This document shows positions 6,938-12,984 of a stretch of 12,984 bases of DNA, piece after piece (positions within the stretch are counted from its first letter, which is position 1; each line of letters begins with the position of its first letter). Position numbers and translations under genes: made by a program. The DNA lies in the NCBI GenBank assembly GCA_017548805.1, contig JAFYZE010000140.1:1-12984 (forward strand). Direction: 5' to 3'. The notes beneath the pieces were generated by a model. That model did no database searches. It was not told where the DNA came from and was given only the letters and a program-made list of their open reading frames with translations. The stretch comes from Bacteroidales bacterium. GTDB taxonomy: Bacteria; Bacteroidota; Bacteroidia; Bacteroidales; UBA932.

Positions 6938-7639
6938 TTACTCCTGTCCCAGCCGGAAGTCTCCGACCGTTCCGAAGACTAGGGACAGGCTGTCGAAAGT
7001 ACTTACGCACGGATCGTCTCCCGGGGCCTGGCTGCTTATACCCAGCCAGGCCTTTTCGGGATAATTGTTCCGATAGGTCCGGATGAGGTTCCATGCCTGT
7101 CCATCCAGTGAGAAATAGAAAGCCATGGTCGTGCCGTCCGACGAGATCTTGTACCAGAGGGAGGGACTTTCCATGATGGTGTCATGGTTGTTGTCGTCCG
7201 AAGTTTCCATGGTCCTTACTGACACTACCTTGTGCAGGCCGCGCATGTCCTGCTCGAAAGCGAACTTCTGCCACATGAGCGGGCTGGAGAACACATATAG
7301 CGCGGCGGCATTGAACCTTCCCTTCTCGGTGAAGCCGGGCGTAAGATGGCCCTTGAAAGTAAAGGGCCTGGTGTTGTCGATCTCCGTCAGGAGGATAGGG
7401 GCGTTGTCCAGCACCCTGCCGTTCGGAGCGCGGAAATAGTCCGTATGCGGCTCCGCCGAAAAAGTGATCACGCCATCGGCCTCGGACACAAGTTCCGCGG
7501 CGCCGTTGATTGAATTGGTGAAAGTGATCCCGTTCAGGGTGATGTCGCACTTGTCAAGTGTTACGACCGGTTCGGTTTTCTTTGTGCAAGCCATTGCTGT
7601 CAGGGCCATTATGGCCAGGATTAGAAGTCTATTTTTCAT
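6938..7639 (-). CDS. DUF1349 (concanavalin-like) lipoprotein
   Basis: 233 residues with a signal peptide and lipobox (TAMAC, Cys18). The mature protein matches the DUF1349 / YesU-like concanavalin A-like fold: DYFRAPNGRVLDNAPILL, LMWQKFAFEQD, a VVSVRTMETSDDN strand, LWYKISSDGTTMAFYFSLDG, and WNLIRTYR. Such proteins bind or act on carbohydrate in other bacteria, but activity for this family is poorly defined and no catalytic pair is certain here. It lies 24 bases downstream of the LytTR regulator on the same strand, so the two are probably cotranscribed. Its product may be a surface or periplasmic partner of that regulator's signal. It converges with the OmpA-like gene, leaving four bases between the stops. 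Confidence 0.8.
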   Translation of the reverse strand: MKNRLLILAIMALTAMACTKKTEPVVTLDKCDITLNGITFTNSINGAAELVSEADGVITFSAEPHTDYFRAPNGRVLDNAPILLTEIDNTRPFTFKGHLTPGFTEKGRFNAAALYVFSSPLMWQKFAFEQDMRGLHKVVSVRTMETSDDNNHDTIMESPSLWYKISSDGTTMAFYFSLDGQAWNLIRTYRNNYPEKAWLGISSQAPGDDPCVSTFDSLSLVFGTVGDFRLGQE

Positions 7640-7663
7640 AATAAAGTCGTATTGTTTGCCTGC

Positions 7664-8371
7664 CTAGCAGGAGGCAAGATATTCCGAAAAGGCGGGACGG
7701 TATAGCTCGCCGACGGGCAATGACCGTCCGTTGTCCAGCCGGACACTGGTCCGTGACGCTTCTGCTATATGGTCCAGCGAAATGATATAGGAGCGGTGGA
7801 TACGCATGAAACGGTCTGCAGGCAGTTGCTCTATGAGACGTTTCAGGCTATAAAGTACAACGACGGGTTCCTCCGAGTCGGACAGGAAGATCTTGACATA
7901 TTCGCTCATGCTTTCCACAAGGACAATCTTGCGGACATCGACATTGACCGTGCGGTAATCAGCCTTGAAGTGCAGGATGGGATCTGTTGCCTGTGCGGAA
8001 AGCGCTGCCTTCATCTCCCGGTTCTGGGCCTGCAGATGCTTCACCCTCCTTTCCTTGCGCTTTGACTCAACGAAGAAGTATGCTCCCAGGTCCACACCTA
8101 CTACAAGGATTCCCATAATCAGTTTCATGAACTCCGGACGCATGGGCCCCTTGCCGTCGAACTCCGGCGGAGGCGGAGGGGCCATCCCTGTCCGCCACTC
8201 CGGAGGGGGCGGGCCTTCCGGCCGGGTTTCCGAAACGAAACACCAAACACCGAACAGAATGAGCAATGCCGCCGTGAGGCCTATATACAGAGGAAGCTTC
8301 TTCCTGATGAGTGGTGCCAGAAAGAAATGGTGGATAAGAACCAAGATCAGCAATGGAAGCAGTGTCTTCAT
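7664..8371 (-). CDS. Membrane-anchored LytTR transcription regulator (no receiver domain)
   Basis: 235 residues. The ATG at 8371 is used; the frame stays open two codons upstream only through a TTG at 8377. Three membrane segments are seen: about 2-20, 28-46 and 82-101. Basic clusters RKK (23-25) and KRKERR (104-109) predict an outside N-terminus, an extracytoplasmic Pro-rich loop at 47-80 (PPPPEW, APPPPPEF), and a cytoplasmic C-terminus. A helix (103-127) links to a LytTR DNA-binding domain (134-231), recognised by IVLVESMSEYVKIFL, RFMRIHRSYIISLDHI and LPVGELYRPAF. LytTR domains bind pairs of direct repeats. Most are fused to a phospho-receiver domain, but here a membrane sensor module takes its place. 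It should be a one-component regulator that stays at the membrane while bound to DNA. Direct repeats in the adjacent divergent gap are the likely operator. The DUF1349 gene follows in the same transcription unit. Confidence 0.88.
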   Translation of the reverse strand: MKTLLPLLILVLIHHFFLAPLIRKKLPLYIGLTAALLILFGVWCFVSETRPEGPPPPEWRTGMAPPPPPEFDGKGPMRPEFMKLIMGILVVGVDLGAYFFVESKRKERRVKHLQAQNREMKAALSAQATDPILHFKADYRTVNVDVRKIVLVESMSEYVKIFLSDSEEPVVVLYSLKRLIEQLPADRFMRIHRSYIISLDHIAEASRTSVRLDNGRSLPVGELYRPAFSEYLASC

Positions 8372-8386
8372 ATACAAGCCTGTTTA

Positions 8387-8394
8387 CAAAAATA
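8387..8394 (-). promoter_or_regulatory. -7 box of the LytTR gene promoter
   Basis: The minus strand reads TATTTTTG, an exact match to the Bacteroidota -7 consensus TAnnTTTG. The expected start is near 8380, giving a very short leader (about 9 bases) before the ATG at 8371. No TTTG-type -33 element is present at the expected distance (about 8415-8418). The pair of direct repeats at 8420-8453 begins just upstream of that point, which would suit an activator-dependent or autoregulated promoter. Confidence 0.6.
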
Positions 8395-8419
8395 CATTCT
8401 TTTTTTTTATTTTTATGTT

Positions 8420-8453
8420 GGCGTTCGCCGAAGAACTCGCGGCGTTCGCTGAA
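8420..8453. promoter_or_regulatory. Candidate LytTR operator: two direct repeats 21 bp apart
   Basis: GGCGTTCGCCGAA (8420-8432) and GGCGTTCGCTGAA (8441-8453) differ at one base of 13 and are offset by exactly 21 bp. LytTR proteins such as AgrA bind two imperfect 9-bp direct repeats with a GTT core, 21-22 bp apart; both copies here have GTT at the same position. The site lies between the divergent LytTR and beta-helix lipoprotein genes, so it could control both. Binding is inferred. Confidence 0.6.
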
Positions 8454-8468
8454 TAGACGCCTTTCAGG

Positions 8469-8510
8469 GTTGGTTCTGGTTTGATTGTTGGTTGTAGGGG
8501 AAGGCATTTA
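8469..8510 (+). promoter_or_regulatory. Possible weak promoter region of the beta-helix lipoprotein gene
   Basis: TTTG at 8480-8483 can serve as a -33 element. The matching -7 position (8503-8510, GGCATTTA) keeps only the TTT of TAnnTTTG. A GT-rich leader holds two copies of GTTGGTT (8469-8475, 8487-8493). A weak core promoter downstream of the candidate operator would fit activation by the LytTR protein. This is a tentative placement. Confidence 0.3.
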
Positions 8511-8528
8511 CTAAAACCCCCTCGAGTC

Positions 8529-10613
8529 ATGAAAAAGATATTCATATTCATTGTTGGCATAACTCTCGCGGCAACGGCCTGCGAGCAGGATGATTTCCCT
8601 TTCAGTCCATTCGAACCGGGTGAGATGCCCGGCGAACAGCAGACGGTATCCAACCTTAAGGATCCAGCCCTGGCGTGGAGCGCCGACTCTTTCGAAGCAA
8701 CGATCGGCGCTGAAAACAATTTCCCGACGCTCACGAATACTTACAGCGTAGGCGTTACCTACGAGTCTTCGCGACCCGAAGTCGCCACCGTCAATGCAAG
8801 CGGCGCCATCACACTGGTTGCCGCCGGTTCGACCTTGATAACCGCTTCTTCTGCGGCAAATGAGACGTATTCTGCATCCAGTGATTCCTATGTCCTGACG
8901 GTTCTGAGCACATCCGGGAGCGAGCCCGGCGATGGGTCGCTCACCTTCGAGTCAACCGGTGACCCCTCGTCTGACGACGATATTTCGAACACCAAATTCA
9001 AGGACCGGATCACCATCAATTACTCCGAAACGGGTGATGCTTCTGTAAGTGGAGATACTTATGGCTATGTCACAGTTGACGGCAATAAGGTCACGGTGAA
9101 CAACACCGGCGGCGAAGTGCTCATCTACGAACTCACCGGAACTACTTCCAACGGTTTCTTCAAAGTGTACGGGGCCAAGAAACAGGCGATCGTCCTGAAC
9201 GGGGCCAACATCACCAACCCGGACGGCGCTGCGCTCAACAACCAGAACAAGAAGCGCACGTTCATCGTGGTCAAGGGTGCCAACACCCTCTCCGACAGCG
9301 CATCGGCGACTTATAAAAAGGAAGGGGAGGAGGACCAGAAGTCGGTCCTTTTCAGCGAGGCGCAGCTCATATTCAGCGGCAGCGGCCTGCTTACTGTCAA
9401 CGCGCTCAACGCGCAGGACAAATCCGGCATCGCATCGGATGACTATATCCGGATAATGGACAATCCTACAATCAAGGTCAACGCCGGCAGCAGTGCCGGA
9501 CACGCTTTCAAGGGCAAGGACTATGTACAGCTCTCGAACGGCTCATTGGTGGTTTCTTTGGCCGCGGCCATGAAGAAAGGCATCACCTCTGACGATTACG
9601 TCCTGGTGGAGGGCGGTACGCACATGGTCACCGTCACCGGCGGCGTGGCTTATGATGAGGAAGATGCCGAATACTCGGGCACGGCCGGCGTGAAGGCCGA
9701 CAATTATTTCGCCATGACAGGCGGTTCCCTTACCATCAAGAACACCGGCGACGGCGGCAAGGGCATCAATGCCGGAAGCTATGACTTCGATGCCGAGAAA
9801 CATACCCTTTCCGACAGCTATATCTCCGGCGGCACCCTTACGGTCACTACCACCGGACGCGAGGTCAACGACGTGTCTGCCAAGGGCATCAAGATCGGAT
9901 GGGTGACCAAGGAAGGCAGCGGGGACCGCGCCAAGGTAACGGGCAATGCCGGCAAGCTTGTCATCAGCGGCGGAACCATTGTAGTGAACAGCTCAAACGG
10001 CGAAGGCCTGGAGGTTAAGGGTGACCTTGTCTTTGACGGCGGTGAGACTCATGTCACATCCGCCAGCGACGATGCCATCAACTGCCAGGGCGACCTGACC
10101 GTGAACAACGGATTCGTATATGCATTCTCATCGGGCAACGACGCCACGGACTCCAACGGCAACACCAATCTCAATGGCGGATTCTTGATGGCCATCTGTA
10201 CCAAAGGAACTCCTGAAGTGGCAATTGACGCCAATACGGAGGAAGGCAAGAAACTGTATATCAATGCCGGAGCAACTGTGGTGGCCTATGGCGGCCTGGA
10301 AGGCGGATACTCCTCTTCGCAGAATGTCTACAGCATGAGCGGCACTGCCGGCGCCTGGAACGCCCTCCATGACGGCAAATCCTTCATCGCGGCCTTCAAG
10401 GCCCCGTCCAACATCTCCAATGTCATCGTTTCGGCCCCATCGCTTTCCAGCGGATACAAAGGGGTTAGCATAAGCGGTGAAGGCAAATGTAACGGTGTTT
10501 GGGCCACTGAGGGCATCTCCGGAGGATCCTCCGTTTCCCTCAGCAACTACACGGGCGGCAACGGTTTTCCCGGAGGCGGCGGCCCTGGAGGCGGCCGGCC
10601 CGGAGGAAGGTAG
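8529..10613 (+). CDS. Cthe_2159-type beta-helical carbohydrate-binding lipoprotein with Ig-like domain
   Basis: 694 residues. The ATG at 8529 is chosen because it opens a lipoprotein signal (lipobox ATAC, Cys18); an earlier in-frame start would bury it. Residues 42-126 form a Big_2-type Ig-like domain (YESSRPEVATVNASGAITLVAAGSTLITA pattern, 75-106). Residues 150-600 are built of Gly/Asp-rich beta-helix rungs with recurring elements: GIASDDYIRI, GITSDDYVLVEGG, GVKADNYFAMTGGSLTI, GEGLEVKGDLVFDGG, DDAINCQGDLTVNNG. This matches the Cthe_2159 carbohydrate-binding family (PF14262), whose founding member binds cellulose and acidic polysaccharide. Residues 676-694 are a Gly/Pro tail (GGNGFPGGGGPGGGRPGGR). 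Divergent from the LytTR gene, it is probably that regulator's target. No catalytic domain is seen. Its stop lies two bases from that of the convergent ccsA. Confidence 0.87.
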   Translation: MKKIFIFIVGITLAATACEQDDFPFSPFEPGEMPGEQQTVSNLKDPALAWSADSFEATIGAENNFPTLTNTYSVGVTYESSRPEVATVNASGAITLVAAGSTLITASSAANETYSASSDSYVLTVLSTSGSEPGDGSLTFESTGDPSSDDDISNTKFKDRITINYSETGDASVSGDTYGYVTVDGNKVTVNNTGGEVLIYELTGTTSNGFFKVYGAKKQAIVLNGANITNPDGAALNNQNKKRTFIVVKGANTLSDSASATYKKEGEEDQKSVLFSEAQLIFSGSGLLTVNALNAQDKSGIASDDYIRIMDNPTIKVNAGSSAGHAFKGKDYVQLSNGSLVVSLAAAMKKGITSDDYVLVEGGTHMVTVTGGVAYDEEDAEYSGTAGVKADNYFAMTGGSLTIKNTGDGGKGINAGSYDFDAEKHTLSDSYISGGTLTVTTTGREVNDVSAKGIKIGWVTKEGSGDRAKVTGNAGKLVISGGTIVVNSSNGEGLEVKGDLVFDGGETHVTSASDDAINCQGDLTVNNGFVYAFSSGNDATDSNGNTNLNGGFLMAICTKGTPEVAIDANTEEGKKLYINAGATVVAYGGLEGGYSSSQNVYSMSGTAGAWNALHDGKSFIAAFKAPSNISNVIVSAPSLSSGYKGVSISGEGKCNGVWATEGISGGSSVSLSNYTGGNGFPGGGGPGGGRPGGR

Positions 10614-10615
10614 AA

Positions 10616-12019
10616 CTACGAGTTGTAGGTGTGGACGCTGTTGCCTTGTGCTGACGGGAGATAGTTGATGCCCCACCAGCAGAGCTGGAGGCAGACGAAA
10701 GCGAAAAGCAGCATCCAGCAGGCGGTGCGCCACTCTGAAGGCCTGGCTTTGCGGAAGTGCAGGTACACCAGATAGCAAAGCCAGGTTATGGCCGCCCAGG
10801 TCTCCTTGGGGTCCCATGACCAGTAATTGCCCCAGGCCTCCTTGGCCCACAGGGCGCCGAACAGCATCCCGATGGTCAGGAACGCCAGTCCGACATATAC
10901 AAGGCCGTCTGTAATGCCCATCTCCACTTCTTCGTCCTTTTTCTTGAAGACAAGCCGGTATATGGCCATGAGCGTTGCCGTGGCCAATATCGCGTATCCG
11001 GCCATGTACACTATCAGGTGCGGGATGAACCAAGGACTCTGCAGCGCCGGCGGCTGTGATATCGCGGAAGGTCCCATGCGTGACACGGTCAGGAATGTAA
11101 ACAGAACGGTCAGGACCAGTGCCGCCAGCAGCACCCATTTGCGCTTAGGCGCGTATTCCTGCACGATCAGGCAAAGTGCGCCTGCCAGCATCAGGAAGAT
11201 GCCCAGATATACGCCGGGAAGCCACGGGTCCCGCACCAGCAAGAATACGCTGTATTGGCTCTCAGGTCCGCGCCGGGCGTCATAGTCGTACTGGTAGATC
11301 TTCCAGCTTTCCGCCTTCAGGGGCTTGTTCACCTCCACCGTCCCGTTTATGGTCTGGCCTCCTTTCGTATGGACCGAGACATCGGAAGCGAAGCGTTTGG
11401 GAGCCCCGTTTTCGTAACGGTCCATCGAGAAATCGTGCAGTTCGACGGCCAGGTCCAGTTCGTGGCCTTTCCCATTTTCGTCTACCGCCACGCTTTCCTG
11501 TGTCCCCTCGAAGACCGTCATCAGGAGTTCCTGCATATCGGCATTGCCGAGTGTGGCGCATACGATGGCGAGGAATACACCCAAGTGGTTGACAATGAAA
11601 GGAATCTCACGCCATTTCCAGCGCAGGAGATGGTTCAGGGCGGCAAGTCCGGCTATAACCATCATCCATGTCCATATCAGGACGAAGGGCCAGAATTGCA
11701 GCATCTGGGACAGCCATGGGATGCCGCCATGCCTCGTCTGGACAGTGAGGCCCATCACTATCGTGAGCCCCGTAGCATAGCACAGGCAGGGGACGGCGGC
11801 CGTGAAGTGCATCATCCATTCGAAGACATAAACCTTCTTTCGGAGCAGGAACATCGCGCATATGAGCGCGAGCAGCAGGGCCATCACGATGTAATTGACC
11901 GGAGCCGCGAAGAAGCTCCAGTCTACGGGTCCTACGGCCAGCTGCAGGAGCAGCCCCACAATTATAAGTCCTCCTCCGATGAGGAATCCTTCCTTCATTT
12001 TCCAAGGTTTTGTCCACAT
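10616..12019 (-). CDS. ccsA: Fused ResB-like/CcsA cytochrome c biogenesis protein
   Basis: 467 residues, an integral membrane protein. It belongs to the system II haem lyase that delivers haem across the membrane and attaches it to apocytochrome c. The N-terminal half (about 1-290) has several membrane helices and an extracytoplasmic part with VNKPLKAESWKIYQYDYD, a ResB/Ccs1 hallmark, followed by the RDPWLPGVYLGIFLMLAG helix. The C-terminal half (295-467) is CcsA/ResC-like. It carries the tryptophan-rich WWD haem-handling motif WAKEAWGNYWSWDPKETW (391-408), the PHLIVYMAGYA helix with candidate haem ligand His334, and a second candidate His463 in the terminal SVHTY. Joining ResB-like and CcsA parts in one chain is known in several lineages. 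No c-type cytochrome or nitrite reductase gene is in view, so its client is unknown. The upstream neighbour is a glycosidase gene, apparently unrelated. Confidence 0.9.
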   Translation of the reverse strand: MWTKPWKMKEGFLIGGGLIIVGLLLQLAVGPVDWSFFAAPVNYIVMALLLALICAMFLLRKKVYVFEWMMHFTAAVPCLCYATGLTIVMGLTVQTRHGGIPWLSQMLQFWPFVLIWTWMMVIAGLAALNHLLRWKWREIPFIVNHLGVFLAIVCATLGNADMQELLMTVFEGTQESVAVDENGKGHELDLAVELHDFSMDRYENGAPKRFASDVSVHTKGGQTINGTVEVNKPLKAESWKIYQYDYDARRGPESQYSVFLLVRDPWLPGVYLGIFLMLAGALCLIVQEYAPKRKWVLLAALVLTVLFTFLTVSRMGPSAISQPPALQSPWFIPHLIVYMAGYAILATATLMAIYRLVFKKKDEEVEMGITDGLVYVGLAFLTIGMLFGALWAKEAWGNYWSWDPKETWAAITWLCYLVYLHFRKARPSEWRTACWMLLFAFVCLQLCWWGINYLPSAQGNSVHTYNS

Positions 12020-12052
12020 AGTTCTGTCAGGTCAAGATGGGTTAGCAGCAAA

Positions 12053-12078
12053 GAGTGCCGATACAAGTACCGGCACTC
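12053..12078 (-). terminator. Hairpin terminating the arabinofuranosidase gene
   Basis: GAGTGCCG (12053-12060) pairs perfectly with CGGCACTC (12071-12078) around a 10-base loop. On the minus strand it lies 30 bases after the glycosidase stop and before the ccsA start, and is followed only by a short CTTTG tail. The poor T tract makes termination likely but perhaps partial. Confidence 0.5.
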
Positions 12079-12108
12079 CCATATACTTAGAAATCAGCTT
12101 GCACACCG

Positions 12109-12984
12109 TTATTTGAGGGTGTATTCGTACAGGATGACGCTGTGTGCCGGGACGGTGACGTTGGTGTTCAGCTTCTCGGTGCGGGTCTGGACGGTGATGA
12201 CATTCGGATTGTCCAGAGTGTTGGCGTCAGTGCCCTGTTCCGGGGCGAGGGCATATACCGTGACCTTGGACTTGGGGTCCGGTACGCCGCCGTCGAACTT
12301 CAGGGCGAAACGCTGTGCCTCTTCGGTCGGGTTGACGACAGATACAATCACTTTCCCGGTCTTGCTGTCCTTGGTGGCCATGATATCCAGTGGATAAGTC
12401 GGGCTGCCGGACGGCTCCAGAGGAATGTCCACGAAGGGTGTGCCGCGCATAGCCTTCTGCGGGGAATTGCCGGTCAGGCCCAGCGGGAGGTCGCCCAGAT
12501 GCTCGATAAGGAGCTTGAAGAGCAGACCGGTTGAGCTGATGGTGGCCTTGTTGTCGTCATAGGTGTAAAGGCTGCCGACGCTGGTGATACCGGCCATCAT
12601 CACGTAATAGCTGTAGCGGTACATCTCATGCAGGGTTACGGCTGCGCCGATGGTGCCATGGAAGCCGCGGCCGCGGCCGCCGGCCCATTCATCTATCCAG
12701 TACGGCACATGCTTCTCCTTGACGCCCGGGATCATCTCCTCGTACTTGTCCATGGACTCGGCGGAGTTCTTCACCCTGTTCGCTGCCAGGCGGATGGATT
12801 CCATGAAGTCGAACTGGCAGGGGACCCAACTGTCGGTGGCATCGTCGAAGTATGCGCCGGAGTTGGGATAGATGTGCTCTGACATGTAGTCGATGTACTC
12901 CAGGGAGCCCTTCAGGAGCTGTCCCGTCCAGTCGAAATCGCCGAGGAACGGGACCGGGAGCTCAGTCTGGTAAGGCTTGCGGTA
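12109..12984 (-). CDS. GH51-type alpha-L-arabinofuranosidase, 5'-truncated by window edge
   Basis: The frame is open to the window edge, giving 291 visible codons; the first internal ATG (12885) is not the real start. The visible part covers the end of the (beta/alpha)8 barrel and a C-terminal beta-sandwich. The segment IDYMSEHIY matches the conserved SEH-Y strand of GH51. PYWIDEWAGG carries the DEW motif, whose Glu (codon 12690-12688) corresponds to the GH51 nucleophile. AAVTLHEMYRYSYYVMMAG and ATISSTGLLFKLLIEHLGD follow as the usual helices. The C-terminal part (VIVSVVNPTEEAQRFALKF to VPAHSVILYEYTLK) is the alpha-L-AF_C-type sandwich. GH51 enzymes release terminal arabinofuranose from arabinan or arabinoxylan. 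The acid/base residue and any signal peptide lie outside the window. A related clan A family cannot be excluded. Confidence 0.82.
   Translation of the reverse strand, partial: YRKPYQTELPVPFLGDFDWTGQLLKGSLEYIDYMSEHIYPNSGAYFDDATDSWVPCQFDFMESIRLAANRVKNSAESMDKYEEMIPGVKEKHVPYWIDEWAGGRGRGFHGTIGAAVTLHEMYRYSYYVMMAGITSVGSLYTYDDNKATISSTGLLFKLLIEHLGDLPLGLTGNSPQKAMRGTPFVDIPLEPSGSPTYPLDIMATKDSKTGKVIVSVVNPTEEAQRFALKFDGGVPDPKSKVTVYALAPEQGTDANTLDNPNVITVQTRTEKLNTNVTVPAHSVILYEYTLK

Noticed and set aside
10128..11138. Minus-strand open frame of 336 codons
   Set aside because: It spans the convergent junction of two well-supported genes in the wrong frame, and its product is low in hydrophobic pattern and has no domain.
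11255..12397. Plus-strand open frame of 380 codons
   Set aside because: It is antisense to ccsA, whose haem-handling motif and helices are unmistakable, and it crosses into the glycosidase gene.
12660..12685. Repeated GCGGCC stretch in the glycosidase gene
   Set aside because: It simply encodes a Gly-Gly-Arg-Gly-Arg-Gly segment in frame, and nothing suggests a regulatory or recombination site.

Overview
The window looks like a chromosomal piece of a fairly GC-rich Bacteroidales bacterium, probably a gut lineage. Evidence for this: Bacteroidota-type lipoproteins, DUF4988, BACON, DUF3575 and LytTR families, two good matches to the Bacteroidota promoter -7 box TAnnTTTG, and weak use of Shine-Dalgarno sites. 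I cannot fix the genus. No tRNA, rRNA, CRISPR array, transposase or phage gene is visible, and no gene-free stretch exceeds 300 bases.

Layout. (1) 2-964, plus: 3' part of a histidine-acid (phytase/MINPP-like) phosphatase. (2) 1073-1708, plus: small exported Met/Gly-rich protein with a Spy/DUF4890-like core, followed by a very clear intrinsic terminator. (3) 1846-6933, plus: a tight four-gene operon with its own promoter. It encodes two paralogous DUF4988 lipoproteins, a DUF3575 outer-membrane-type protein, and a large OmpA-like/TPR lipoprotein. (4) 6938-8371, minus: a membrane-anchored LytTR regulator followed by a DUF1349 lipoprotein. (5) 8529-10613, plus, divergent from the regulator: a large lipoprotein with an Ig-like domain and a Cthe_2159-type beta-helical carbohydrate-binding region. 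The divergent gap holds two 13-bp near-identical direct repeats exactly 21 bp apart, which is the geometry of a LytTR operator. (6) 10616-12019, minus: a fused ResB-like/CcsA cytochrome c assembly protein. (7) 12109-12984, minus: 3' part of a GH51-type alpha-L-arabinofuranosidase.

How it may fit together. Most products are exported or envelope-bound. The four-gene operon resembles a Bacteroidota fimbrial/surface-assembly locus in which the usual fimbrillin genes are replaced by DUF4988 lipoproteins. The LytTR regulator, which lacks a receiver domain, its DUF1349 partner and the divergent beta-helix lipoprotein look like a self-contained sensor/surface-polysaccharide-binding unit. These two loci are the best candidates for something undescribed; the functional links are inference from gene order.
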